Shown in pieces: positions 36,063-45,972 of a stretch of DNA of 64,000 nt. The DNA comes from Botrytis cinerea B05.10 (Eukaryota; Ascomycota; Leotiomycetes; Helotiales; Sclerotiniaceae). The position numbers and the translations under genes are program-made. Numbering within the stretch: the first letter of the stretch is position 1; the number at the start of each line of letters is the position of its first letter. The DNA lies in contig NC_037322.1 in the NCBI RefSeq assembly GCF_000143535.2, forward strand, positions 1,798,001 to 1,862,000. The letters run 5' to 3'. Below the pieces are notes generated by a model. That model searched no databases. It worked only from the letters and a program-made list of their open reading frames with translations, and was not told the origin of the DNA.

Positions 36063-37829
36063 AGAGGTGAAGGATGAAGGGAAGAAAATGAGGGATGAAT
36101 AGGTAGGTATATGTAGCTGGTCTATACTGTGGAGTTTGAGTTAATATTTCTTTACAAGTACTTACTTACGAATGAGGAATATATATATTCCCAGTCCAAC
36201 ATAATATAAATCGAAACAAAATATTTCCATTTCAAATAAACACTATCAAATACACAAACACACAAATAACCAATTCAGCAATATAAACCAACAATTTTCC
36301 TACCCAAAAACCATCATCCATTAACAAAAAATAAAATAGAATAAAAAATAACATAATTTTCCACTCACACGAAATCACAGCGACTACCTACCTACCAACT
36401 ATCCTATTCTAAACTTACCAAAATGCGATTTCTATATACTCTTCCTATCTATCTATTCCCTCTCAATATCATAATCATAATCATGAGATCAATATCAATC
36501 TCACCCGAATAGTAATAGTAACAACCCCATCAGAAACGACAACGAAAAAACCAATTAGCCACAATACATCTCGGGAACCCATACTCCCACCCAGTACTTC
36601 AGAGTATTTTCCCAACTAACTAACATACACAAGCCAGACAGACTACCTGGTACCTAGTATCTGACATATACAAATGTATCTAATAAATGCCCAGTCAGTC
36701 TAGCTATTAGACTTAAGTACCTATATTTGACAATACATGCATACGTACATACGCACATACATACATACATACATTCCGTTCAACACTAATTGAGGAGTAA
36801 TATATAATATATAATACATAACACATAATATTCTAGAGAGAGTCATATCCAGGTACTAAAAAATAAGATATTGTATACGGAAAAGTTGATGTGATTGAAT
36901 ATGATGTGACTGTGATTGTACCAACTGGGTACTAAGGACTATTTATTTCCTCTATCTTTTTGACTCGTCTCACCATCCCCTTTTTTTTTGTTTTTTCTCT
37001 CGCGACTTGCTCATAAAAGATGAGGTGATATAATGAATGAATGGATAGATGATAGATGATATGTAAAACACGGATGTGAAGAATGAGTGAACGAAGAGAG
37101 AAGAAAGATAAAAGAGGAAGAGGAAAAGAAACTAAAGTAAGAATTGGATGGATCGCTTGATTCCTATTGAGATTCTTTTTTGCGGAAGTCTGCTCTGCTC
37201 TGCTCTGCTCTGTTTCTGTTTCTGTTTTTGTCTTTGTCTCTGTGCCTACTTTCCACCCCTCGAATTCCCTTGAATTCAAATCGGAAATCTGGAGGTTTGT
37301 ATATACATACATACATACATAGCCATCTACCTATCCATCTACCCGCCTACCTCCATACCCGCCTACCTGCGAACCAACCAAACCAACCAAGCCAAGCTAA
37401 ATAAAACATTCCACATAATTACAATTATCATTAAAATAACCTAGGAGAGACTGACTCACTGACTGACTCATTGACCGACTCACCAACTGATCATCTACCT
37501 ACCCTCGAACCAACAAACCCAACAACCCAAACCAAGTCGTCCATCATTCATCCATCCATCCATCCATCCATTCCACCACTCACACCCCCCCTCCCCAAGT
37601 AAGATAGAATAGAACAAAACACGATAAAAAAAAACCCCGCCCCCCAGAATCCATCCACGGTAAAGCTGCACGTATGCACCTTGATGATGAAATCGCACAT
37701 ACCATATCCCAATACCATACCCCCATACCATACCACACCACACCACACCCTGTGGTAGCAGAATCCGCGATTAACGAAATGAGCGCTTCGTTAGCCCCCA
37801 AAAATATTAAATACTTTTATAAGATATTG

Positions 37830-37861
<32 letters not shown>

Positions 37862-38437
37862 CGATTAGGCGAATAACTTCTTCACAAACGATTAGAAAAT
37901 TTTCCTCTTAAAGGATTTAATGAAATTCTTGAATTTTGCTTTTAGATAATCAATACTTGATTTCTATGAAATGCGATTAATAATTGAATTCAATATGAAA
38001 TATATAAATTAGAGTTATATAAATATAGCAATAAAGCTTTTAATTAAAGAAATAAATTGAAAATGACATAGGTAAATGATTTACTCCTTACTTCTCTTCT
38101 TCTTCTTTTTCTTCTTCAAGCTTTCGATTAATATCTTTTACTTACTTTATAACTCTTACACTCGATGCCCTTCTCCTCCTCCTCCTCCTCCTCCTCCTCC
38201 TCCTAGCTTTTACATTTATTCCTTTCCTCTTTCCAACTTTCCCACTCGCTTCTCTTTTACTTAACTTACTTTTCCTATAATTGTAATATTTATCGCATTC
38301 TGAAATCTCGACGGCCTTTGACAAGCTAGACTAATATAATAATAACTAATTATATAAAAAAGAAAGAAAGAGGTGAATATTTGTTTCTCTATTTATCTAT
38401 CTATTTATTTATTAGTCTATCTATCTATCTATCTATC
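36063..38437. other. Gene-poor microsatellite-rich spacer left of the retrotransposon
   Basis: A 2.4-kb low-complexity spacer. It has (CATA)n near 36755-36773, (CATC)n near 37550-37567, an uninterrupted A29 tract at 37830-37858, an AT-rich block at 37860-38060, (CTC)n at about 38175-38204 and a (CTAT)n run at about 38417-38437 that holds the insertion site. No gene was supported. Confidence 0.65.
38433..38437. repeat. Target-site duplication CTATC (left copy)
   Basis: CTATC precedes the left LTR and CTATC (45056-45060) follows the right LTR. Because the target is a CTAT microsatellite, a 5-bp duplication is consistent but cannot be proven from this sequence alone. Confidence 0.6.
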
Positions 38438-38998
38438 TGTTACGGGAGCTGCCTCTAGGGTCACGTGGAAGTGTCTAGAGATCTCTCGAGGTGGTTTAGA
38501 CTAGACTTCAAGTAGGAATTCAATAAGGTTGTAACTGGTTGCAATTCTCGTAACTATAGTAATGAAACTAATGATTGTTCTTGAGCACGAAGCTCTACAT
38601 TGTAATGAAACCCATTCCATATATAGACCTTCGTCCTGAAGTCGAATCGACAAGTCGAGTCGGCAAGTCGAGTCGGCTTTGTAGTCACATGACACTTGTC
38701 CTGTGACTCTTATTGTCCTAGTTTGTCCTTTTGTCCTGGGGCTAATCCCCTGGGGTATTACTAATATAACTTCGCGAAAAGTTTGCAAAGTTATGTTCGG
38801 CGTTTCCTAGAACCTATTGTCCTAGGAACTGTATCCTACGTTCTAGGATATCCTATGACTAATACTATATACATGCCTGAGGCTTTCCTTGGGTGCCTAG
38901 TGTCCCCCGGTATACTGCAGCTGAATCACTGAGGCCTATAATACCATTATAGCCTATACGTTGGTGATTCTACAGCCTGTTACTAATCCGTCGTAACA
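38438..38998 (-). repeat. 3' LTR (left) of the retrotransposon
   Basis: A 561-bp terminal repeat bounded by TGTTACG...CGTAACA. It reads identical to the copy at 44495-45055 over its full length by eye, with equal length and the same internal ORF shadow. Confidence 0.97.
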
Positions 38999-39011
38999 CT
39001 ATCCCCTTCTT
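38999..39011 (-). promoter_or_regulatory. Polypurine tract for plus-strand priming
   Basis: In element sense, AAGAAGGGGATAG lies directly before the 3' LTR, the required place for the polypurine tract. Confidence 0.75.
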
Positions 39012-39096
39012 AGCCTAGCGCTTGTCCCAAGCGTTTATATTAGTACGTCTTCCCTTCTGTATTTAATGTAAGTGAGTGTGATATTTTCTTTTCATT

Positions 39097-39714
39097 ATGC
39101 CTCCTGTCCGAACAACTTCTGTTCATGATCCCGCATTCTTATCCGCTCGTGTCGCCCGTTCTGGTAGTAAACGTGAGCCTTGTGCTTTGTGTTTTCAAAC
39201 AGGTCGTGATTGTTTGGTGGACGAAGAATTGTCAAAACGCTGTTCCGCGTGTATTCGTTTCAAGAAGGGTCGCTGTCACCCTGGGTTTGCGATGCCTTCT
39301 CAATATGAATCTCTGGAGCGACAGCAGGAGCAGCTTCGCTTGGAAGAGGAAAAGGCTTTTGCCGAATCGCAAGTTCTTTCCGCTAAGTCCCAAGAATTGA
39401 CGGCTCGAATTCTTCGTTTGCGTCGTCAACAAGAATTTCTTCGCAAGCGTGAAAAGGAGATGATTCGTCGAGATCTTCGTACGCTAGAAGAGCTTGATCT
39501 AGCTGAGGAGAATGAAAGGTTGGAAAAGGAAAAATTGGAAAAGGAGCGTGCGGAGAAAGAGACAGCAACCGCTGTTACTACGTCTACTCCTAGTGGTTCT
39601 TCTTTTGGTTTCTTCGACCCCTCGTTGCCTTTGTTGTCTGATGCGGAGCTTGAGGCTTTGTTGGCAGATGTGGGTACTTCAGGTGGAATGCCCGTAGTTT
39701 CTCAGGGCAGCTGA
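39097..39714 (+). CDS. Antisense six-cysteine (Zn2Cys6-spaced) coiled-coil protein inside the retrotransposon
   Basis: A 205-aa ORF on the strand opposite gag-pol. It starts 98 nt inside the left LTR and its last 125 bases overlap the 3' end of pol. The cysteines C29, C32, C39, C49, C52 and C60 have spacing C-x2-C-x6-C-x9-C-x2-C-x7-C, which fits the fungal Zn(II)2Cys6 binuclear cluster, although the usual basic residues between them are sparse. Residues about 70-155 are a Glu/Lys/Arg/Leu-rich coiled coil. The tail is Ser/Thr-rich with an acidic LSDAELEALLADVG end. A DUF-type cysteine domain of unknown role is an alternative. Function is unknown; a regulator of the element or of host chromatin is conjecture. 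Confidence 0.75.
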   Translation: MPPVRTTSVHDPAFLSARVARSGSKREPCALCFQTGRDCLVDEELSKRCSACIRFKKGRCHPGFAMPSQYESLERQQEQLRLEEEKAFAESQVLSAKSQELTARILRLRRQQEFLRKREKEMIRRDLRTLEELDLAEENERLEKEKLEKERAEKETATAVTTSTPSGSSFGFFDPSLPLLSDAELEALLADVGTSGGMPVVSQGS

Positions 39715-42700
39715 GATCTTCCTTGAGTTCCCATGTGTTTTCTGAATGTGGGTAGTCTAACCATTTGATCAAATACTTGACCTTGTTTCTGACGTATTTG
39801 CAGTCTAGTATTGTTTCGACATCGTATATGGCGTTTGGGTTGACTGGTTCAATTTCTGTAAATGGCGCATTTGGCGCTCCTGGTGGTGCTGGTTCGAGCA
39901 AGGATATGTGGAATACTGGGTGGATATTCATTGTGTCTGGTAATTTCAATTGATAATTAACCGTTCCTATTACCTTATCAATCTTGAATGGTCCTAGTTT
40001 CCTGTGGTCGAGTTTATTGCTTGGTCTCTTGGTTTCGATGTTTCGTCGTAGCAAATAAACTTTATCCCCCTCTTTAAGCGTAGGTTCCATACTACGTTTC
40101 GTATTGTAGTACGCTGCTGTTCTGGAAGATATGAATCTTAGATCAAGAGCCAGTTGCTCTTGGAGATCTTTCAACTGTTCGACTTGTACTATCGCTGATT
40201 CGGCATTAACTTCTTGTGGTATCGGGATTTTATACGCTTGTGGATTAAACCCAAAATTAGCTCGTGCTGGTGTGATTTTCGTGGTTTCCGTTTCCGATGT
40301 ATTGTATGCGAACTGTGCCATGGGTAATAGCTCTACCCAATTGTCTTGTCGATAATTTACATAGCATCTAAGATATGCTTCCATTGTCTGATTGGTCCTC
40401 TCTGTTTGACCATCTGTTTGTGGGTGGAAAGATGTCGATAGCTTTCTCTTGATACCCATAAGTGCTAATAAGGTAGTCCAGAATTTCGAGGTAAAGAGCT
40501 TGTCTCGATCCGAGATTATCTCATCTGGTACTCCGTGTATGCTTACTATGATCCTTAGGAACACATATGCTAGTTGTTCAGCATCCCATGTTTCCTTGAA
40601 TGGTATCATATATGCAAATTTCGTTAGCCTGTCTACTATATTGAGTATCGCGTCGTACTCAATTCCTGTAGTAGGATCTTTTGAGAGTGGTAGTTTGACC
40701 ACAAAGTCCCATGTGATGGACTTCCATGGCTGAGAAGGCATGTCTGGGGTCTGGAGCTGACCATACGGAGCATGTCGTGATGACTTGTTTCGTATGCAGG
40801 TGTCACAATTTCCAACAACTTCTTCAACTATCGTTCTCATTCGTGGGAAGTAACTGATTTCCCGTATTCTTGCAAATGTCCTTGCAATTCCTTGATGTCC
40901 ATGTGCCGGTAATCCGTGTTGTTCCGTCACAAATTCCTTGGTCATTTGACTCGGAATGTATACTTTTCCATGAAAGTATATGGTATCATTTTCTATAGTG
41001 AATCCTGGTTCTATTGTCTTGCGTATGCGTGTGGCAGTAGCATCCTTGTCGTAGTGTGATTGGATCTGTTTCTTGAGGTGGTTGTCTTCCAACAGGTGTG
41101 TTGCTGCAAGCTGTGGTGCATTGTAAACCAGTGATTCGCCGTCTTTCTTGAATATAGCGTATGACTCGTACGTTTTGTTTTCTTGATATTCTGGTTTTCG
41201 GCTAAGAGCGTCGGCTCTAGCGTTTTCTGATCCTTTGACATATGAAATTCTGAAATTGTAGTTGGCCATGGTCTCCGACCATCTGACCTGTCGTCTGTTT
41301 AACTGCTTCGTTGTGGTGAAGTAAACCAAGTTCTTATGATCTGTATACACCTGTACCGTGTATTTCGATCCTTCCAAATACACTCGCCATTCTCTAAATG
41401 CATCGACTATCGCCAGTAATTCTTTGTCATATATCTCGTAATTCAATTCGGCTGGTGATAGTTTTCGGGAGTAGAATGCGATTGGCTGGTATTTTCCATT
41501 CTGGCCCGGTTGGCTCAGAACTGCTCCTATAGCGAAATCCGAGGAGTCCGTCTCCACTATGATTTCTTTCTCTGGGTCAAAAGTCAACAGTATTGGCTCT
41601 TCTGCCACTGCTTGTTTGAGCGTATCGAATGACTCCTGTGCTTTGGCAGTCCATTCGAAGCTTCCTTGATCTTTTCTGGTTAACGTGGTCAAGGGTGTAG
41701 TAATCCCTGAATAACCCTTGATGAATCTTCTGTAGAAGTTGACGAACCCTAGAAAGGATTGTACTTCCTTGATTGTGGTTGGCTGCTTCCATTCGAGCAC
41801 TGCCTTAACCTTGTCTTTGCTCATCTTGAGCCCTTGGCTTGACACGGTGAATCCCAAGAATTCTGTTTCGGTGACATGGAATTCGCATTTGCTTGGTTTG
41901 CACAGCAAGTCTGCCTTGGATAGGCTTTCGAGGATGTTGCTAACGTCCTTAATGTGTTGAACCTTGTTGTTTGAATATACTAGGATGTCGTCCAAGTAGC
42001 ATATACAGCAAGTATCCAAGTATTGTGACAACACATTGTTCATAAGCCTCATGAAAGTAGCTGGTGCGTTGGTTAGCCCGAACGGCATAACTTGGTACTC
42101 GTATAGCCCGTATCTTGTTTTGAAAGCGGTCTTCCATTCTTCGCCTTCCTTCATTCTGATCAAGTGGTAACCATTACGTAGGTCCATCTTGGTAAATATC
42201 GTAGCTCCGCCTAACCGATCTCTTAATTCCGTAGCTAATGGAAGTGGATATCGATCCTTCTTAGTGAGTGCGTTAAGCTTTCTATAGTCTACAACTAGTC
42301 TATCGGGTCCATCCTTCTTGGGTACCCACATAGTTGGACTGGCCACTTGGGACGCGGATTCCCTGATCCATCCCTTGGCTAAATTGTCGTCGATGTACTC
42401 TCTGAGCCTCTTTAACTCATCGGCTGACATTGAATAAATTGGGGTGTGCACAGGCATCTTGCCTTCTTCCAATATTATCTCATGATCCCATGGCTTGTGT
42501 TCCGGTAAAGCCTCATGGATCCCTGGTTCTTTGAAAACATGTTCATATTTCTTGTACTGTTCTGGTATCGTAGGCCTTTCTTTTGCCTCGATTGCGATTT
42601 CGTGCCGTGTCGTTGGCTTCTGCATTTGTAGAGGAGGTGTACTGGCCTTCGCTCTTAATGGAGGACCCTGGACTGGGTGTCCTACGTCGCCGGTGTTGTT

Positions 42701-44443
42701 CGCGTTCAACTCTCCTTGGCGCGTGTTACGTCTCGCGGACGCCTCTAGCGTGTCCCTGTGACCGCTTTTGCACTGATCAAATGTCACAACTCCTTGTGCC
42801 CAATCTATTTTCGGATTATGTGCCTTTAACCATGGCATTCCTAAGATGATCTGTTGTTGGCCCAATGGCACAACGTCAAGCTGTATAACCTCTGTATGTT
42901 GGGTTATGCCCATTCGTATTGGGATTGTCTCCTGCGAAATCTTTCCGTCAGACCCTGCTAGCTGTCCATCAACTAACTGCAATCGATAGGGGTGTTGTTT
43001 CGTTTGAAGTGGTATTCCCAAGTACTTTACAGCTTCCGGTGCAATAAAATTTCCTGTAGCCCCTGAATCTATCATGGCTGATTGTATGTGTCCATTTATC
43101 TGAACCTTGCAGTATATCTGTCCTGCCTGTCCCGTAGCATTTAACTGCTGGGTAACTTTGCGAACTTCTTGCGAAGTTATATTGGGAGTTAAATCCTCGC
43201 ATGTTACATTATTCTGATGGTTCTTCGTCTTTCTCTTCTTAGGGGACCATCCGGTTGCTTCTTTATCTGATCGATGGATTCCGCAGAATTCATCATAGCA
43301 AGCTGTCCAGCTCATCGTGGCGTGGTCTGCTTCTGCCTCGTCCTGATGACTTTCTTCTGTCACAGAGGGTGTTGGGGTTCTGTAATACTCTTGCTCCCAT
43401 AAGTCTATTGCATTCATGCCCTCTTGATTTCGTGGTAATTCCTTTAGTAATTGCTGGAATTCCTCAACGGTGAAAGTCTCAGTATTTTCGGATTTAGTTG
43501 GATTTTCTGGGATTGTAAAGGTAGCGTTAAGTTGGCCTTTGCCGAACTTAGGTTTGAAGTTGCCCCTTTTTCCTCCTGTCTTCTTGCTTCGGCAGTCTGC
43601 TGCTCGGTGCCCTGCTTTTCCACATTCAAAGCATAAGTTGTTTTCTCGTCTTCGTCTCTTTTCCGAGTCATCGTTCCCGTTTGTGTAGTGCGTGGCGTCT
43701 AGTTCCATGGGGTCTCCGTATCTCTGTGGATTGTAACGTGGTCTACCCTCATTTTTGCGGTAACGCCCTTGCTTCTGATTTCCTTGGGGTTTGTATGATC
43801 TCTGGCTTTGTCGATATCTGTAGAGACGATCATCTGATTCGATGGAGTCCTGAATTAGATCGTTCAGATCTGTACTCTCGGCAGATCTTTCTAATTCCAG
43901 TCTGACTTCTGGTTTGAGTCCCTTGCGGTAGTGACTCATGATAGCGATTTCGTCCCACTTGGTTGTTCCAGCATATCTTCGAAATTCCGTAGCATATTTC
44001 AATGCTGATCCTGTCTGCTTGAGGTTGAAGATCTTATCTTCCGCTACCTCTAACTCGTTGGAATTTCCGAAGATTCTACGAATCTCTGTCTTAAATCCTT
44101 CAAAACTATTGAAGATTGTTCGGGTGGGTTGCATACGATCCTTATCGTCATGCTCGAAATAGTCGCGCAAATATGGTTGGATCCATTTGGTTGCTTCACC
44201 TCGAAGGTATGATGCGGCCCATATACTCTTGGATTCCTTGGTAGTGAACTTGTCCTCATTGAATCGAAAGTAGATCTCAAGTTGTAAGAGGAAAGTATCG
44301 AGCTCTTGTCGACTACCTTGGTACTTGTCTGGTAAGGCGATCTTAAGGGTTTCGTTGATAGTGATCTCCTTTGGGGCGTCGGTCATCTCGATGTCGTTGG
44401 TGTCTCCGGCAGATTGACCTGTGGCGGTAGCTCTGGATGCCAT
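39590..44443 (-). CDS. Gag-Pol polyprotein of Ty3/gypsy retrotransposon, intact, with chromodomain
   Basis: One uninterrupted 1617-aa frame encodes everything needed for retrotransposition. Gag occupies about 1-290 and ends in the zinc knuckle C271-x2-C-x4-H-x4-C284. The aspartic protease has DSG at 459-461. Reverse transcriptase spans about 655-830 with YLDD at 816-819. RNase H is at about 960-1080 (ETDSSDFAIGAVL, YTDHKNL). Integrase has the HHCC zinc domain (H1176, H1181 or H1183, C1213, C1216) and a D1246-D1312-E1348 triad. A chromodomain lies at about 1540-1590 (YLIKWLDYPHSENTWE). Gag and pol share one frame with no frameshift site. No inactivating mutation is seen. The ATG at 44443 lies 51 nt inside the 5' LTR. 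Confidence 0.97.
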   Translation of the reverse strand: MASRATATGQSAGDTNDIEMTDAPKEITINETLKIALPDKYQGSRQELDTFLLQLEIYFRFNEDKFTTKESKSIWAASYLRGEATKWIQPYLRDYFEHDDKDRMQPTRTIFNSFEGFKTEIRRIFGNSNELEVAEDKIFNLKQTGSALKYATEFRRYAGTTKWDEIAIMSHYRKGLKPEVRLELERSAESTDLNDLIQDSIESDDRLYRYRQSQRSYKPQGNQKQGRYRKNEGRPRYNPQRYGDPMELDATHYTNGNDDSEKRRRRENNLCFECGKAGHRAADCRSKKTGGKRGNFKPKFGKGQLNATFTIPENPTKSENTETFTVEEFQQLLKELPRNQEGMNAIDLWEQEYYRTPTPSVTEESHQDEAEADHATMSWTACYDEFCGIHRSDKEATGWSPKKRKTKNHQNNVTCEDLTPNITSQEVRKVTQQLNATGQAGQIYCKVQINGHIQSAMIDSGATGNFIAPEAVKYLGIPLQTKQHPYRLQLVDGQLAGSDGKISQETIPIRMGITQHTEVIQLDVVPLGQQQIILGMPWLKAHNPKIDWAQGVVTFDQCKSGHRDTLEASARRNTRQGELNANNTGDVGHPVQGPPLRAKASTPPLQMQKPTTRHEIAIEAKERPTIPEQYKKYEHVFKEPGIHEALPEHKPWDHEIILEEGKMPVHTPIYSMSADELKRLREYIDDNLAKGWIRESASQVASPTMWVPKKDGPDRLVVDYRKLNALTKKDRYPLPLATELRDRLGGATIFTKMDLRNGYHLIRMKEGEEWKTAFKTRYGLYEYQVMPFGLTNAPATFMRLMNNVLSQYLDTCCICYLDDILVYSNNKVQHIKDVSNILESLSKADLLCKPSKCEFHVTETEFLGFTVSSQGLKMSKDKVKAVLEWKQPTTIKEVQSFLGFVNFYRRFIKGYSGITTPLTTLTRKDQGSFEWTAKAQESFDTLKQAVAEEPILLTFDPEKEIIVETDSSDFAIGAVLSQPGQNGKYQPIAFYSRKLSPAELNYEIYDKELLAIVDAFREWRVYLEGSKYTVQVYTDHKNLVYFTTTKQLNRRQVRWSETMANYNFRISYVKGSENARADALSRKPEYQENKTYESYAIFKKDGESLVYNAPQLAATHLLEDNHLKKQIQSHYDKDATATRIRKTIEPGFTIENDTIYFHGKVYIPSQMTKEFVTEQHGLPAHGHQGIARTFARIREISYFPRMRTIVEEVVGNCDTCIRNKSSRHAPYGQLQTPDMPSQPWKSITWDFVVKLPLSKDPTTGIEYDAILNIVDRLTKFAYMIPFKETWDAEQLAYVFLRIIVSIHGVPDEIISDRDKLFTSKFWTTLLALMGIKRKLSTSFHPQTDGQTERTNQTMEAYLRCYVNYRQDNWVELLPMAQFAYNTSETETTKITPARANFGFNPQAYKIPIPQEVNAESAIVQVEQLKDLQEQLALDLRFISSRTAAYYNTKRSMEPTLKEGDKVYLLRRNIETKRPSNKLDHRKLGPFKIDKVIGTVNYQLKLPDTMNIHPVFHISLLEPAPPGAPNAPFTEIEPVNPNAIYDVETILDCKYVRNKVKYLIKWLDYPHSENTWELKEDLSCPEKLRAFHLKYPHLPTKPQAPHQTTKATRGRRNQKKNH
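40945..40966 (+). ncRNA. 22-nt match to a reported Botrytis small RNA (Bc-siR5), antisense to pol
   Basis: The stretch begins TTTGACTCGGAATG and ends ACTTT. As I remember the published sequence of Bc-siR5, a retrotransposon-derived Botrytis small RNA reported to silence a host plant gene, it agrees at all or all but the last base. It is antisense to pol codons about 1160-1166, just before the integrase zinc domain. The recollection was not checked. Confidence 0.5.
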
Positions 44444-44484
44444 ATTAGCGGTTGGTTATCGAATCGGTACTTGAAGCAGAAAGG

Positions 44485-44493
44485 GTGCTCAAA
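44485..44493 (-). promoter_or_regulatory. Primer-binding site, self-priming (Tf1-like) type
   Basis: In element sense, TTTGAGCAC starts one base after the 5' LTR. It does not begin with the TGG that complements a tRNA 3' CCA end. It can pair with GTGCTCAAG inside the LTR (44637-44645 on the plus strand as CTTGAGCAC): eight Watson-Crick pairs plus a G-U. That string lies about 38 nt after a TATATAT, where the mRNA could begin, as in Tf1 self-priming. Confidence 0.65.
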
Positions 44494-44494
44494 G

Positions 44495-45055
44495 TGTTAC
44501 GGGAGCTGCCTCTAGGGTCACGTGGAAGTGTCTAGAGATCTCTCGAGGTGGTTTAGACTAGACTTCAAGTAGGAATTCAATAAGGTTGTAACTGGTTGCA
44601 ATTCTCGTAACTATAGTAATGAAACTAATGATTGTTCTTGAGCACGAAGCTCTACATTGTAATGAAACCCATTCCATATATAGACCTTCGTCCTGAAGTC
44701 GAATCGACAAGTCGAGTCGGCAAGTCGAGTCGGCTTTGTAGTCACATGACACTTGTCCTGTGACTCTTATTGTCCTAGTTTGTCCTTTTGTCCTGGGGCT
44801 AATCCCCTGGGGTATTACTAATATAACTTCGCGAAAAGTTTGCAAAGTTATGTTCGGCGTTTCCTAGAACCTATTGTCCTAGGAACTGTATCCTACGTTC
44901 TAGGATATCCTATGACTAATACTATATACATGCCTGAGGCTTTCCTTGGGTGCCTAGTGTCCCCCGGTATACTGCAGCTGAATCACTGAGGCCTATAATA
45001 CCATTATAGCCTATACGTTGGTGATTCTACAGCCTGTTACTAATCCGTCGTAACA
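44495..45055 (-). repeat. 5' LTR (right) of the retrotransposon
   Basis: A 561-bp terminal repeat. In element sense it carries the promoter for gag-pol and a GTGCTCAAG string that can pair with the primer-binding site. It is identical by eye to the 3' LTR, indicating recent insertion. Confidence 0.97.
44676..44682 (-). promoter_or_regulatory. Putative TATA box of the 5' LTR promoter
   Basis: TATATAT in element sense, followed about 38 nt later by the GTGCTCAAG string proposed as the transcript start/self-primer. The same motif exists in the other LTR. Confidence 0.5.
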
Positions 45056-45104
<49 letters not shown>

Positions 45105-45105
45105 G
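45056..45105. repeat. (CTAT)n microsatellite, right side of the insertion site, with TSD copy
   Basis: A tetranucleotide run starts directly at the LTR end. With the run at about 38417-38437 it forms the pre-insertion microsatellite. Its first five bases, CTATC, are the right TSD copy. Confidence 0.85.
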
Positions 45106-45915
45106 GTCTATCTATTTTATATATGATCTACGATCTAATGAATAGATGTATATATCTATATATATATAAGTGAGGAGTGAGTAAATGAATGAGTAAGTAA
45201 GCAAGTAAATAAATAAATAAATCACATAATAATATATACACAAATAATACAACTACATATAATAAAAAGAGCATTTATATATATATATTAAATCATCGAT
45301 AACATTATCTATTAAGAAATCAAAGATTAAAAACTAAAGATCATATACTAAAGGCCATCGGCGATTAAATATCAAAGATTTATTCATTCATTCATTCATT
45401 CATCTATCTAGATCATCTATCTATCTACCTACCAACCCCCAAAAAATCCGAATCAGTAATATATATATCTATCTATCTACCTCCATATCATATATCATAT
45501 CTCCAAATCTCTCTCTATACTTTCATATATTTTGATTTAATCCGATTTGATTTCCTTTCCACCTCTGACCCCGAGTACCTAGGCCTACCTAGGCCTACCT
45601 CGAGCCTACCTACCTACCTATTAGTCAGTCAGTCAATCAGTTTATTCATTCTCTCTCTGATATAATAATAATTAGTAAGAACCTTTGATTTTATCTTTTT
45701 ATTCTTTCTGGGGATTCATTTATTTATTTACGTATTTACTTATTTACTCACTTGAATTTGAGCAATCGATAATCAATAATCAATAAATCGTAGATGGACT
45801 AGAACAGAACAGAACAGAACAGAACAGAGTGATAATCACAAGAGGAGGGTTTAATATATAATAGATAAATAATATATAAGCAACCTATTAGTTGATAACT
45901 ATATATATCCTCTCT

Positions 45916-45972
<57 letters not shown>

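Larger units (their letters stand above)
38438..45055 (-). mobile_element. Complete Ty3/gypsy chromovirus-type LTR retrotransposon (Boty-like)
   Basis: A 6618-bp element in minus orientation. Two 561-bp LTRs, starting TGTTACG and ending CGTAACA, flank a single gag-pol ORF. A primer-binding site lies next to the 5' (right) LTR and a purine tract next to the 3' (left) LTR. The domain order is gag, zinc knuckle, protease, RT, RNase H, integrase, chromodomain, which places it in Ty3/gypsy chromoviruses. It sits in a (CTAT)n microsatellite with CTATC on both outer sides. An additional antisense ORF lies between pol and the 3' LTR. Size, layout and host suggest the Boty/BcGypsy group known from Botrytis; the exact family needs a comparison. 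Confidence 0.97.

Noticed and set aside
38175..38204. (CTC)n run considered as a CRISPR-like or structured repeat
   Set aside because: Plain trinucleotide microsatellite without spacers; CRISPR arrays are not expected in a fungal nuclear genome.
38501..38788. 95-codon minus-strand ORF in each LTR
   Set aside because: Present only because the LTR is duplicated; no domain and no coding pattern; overlaps promoter elements.
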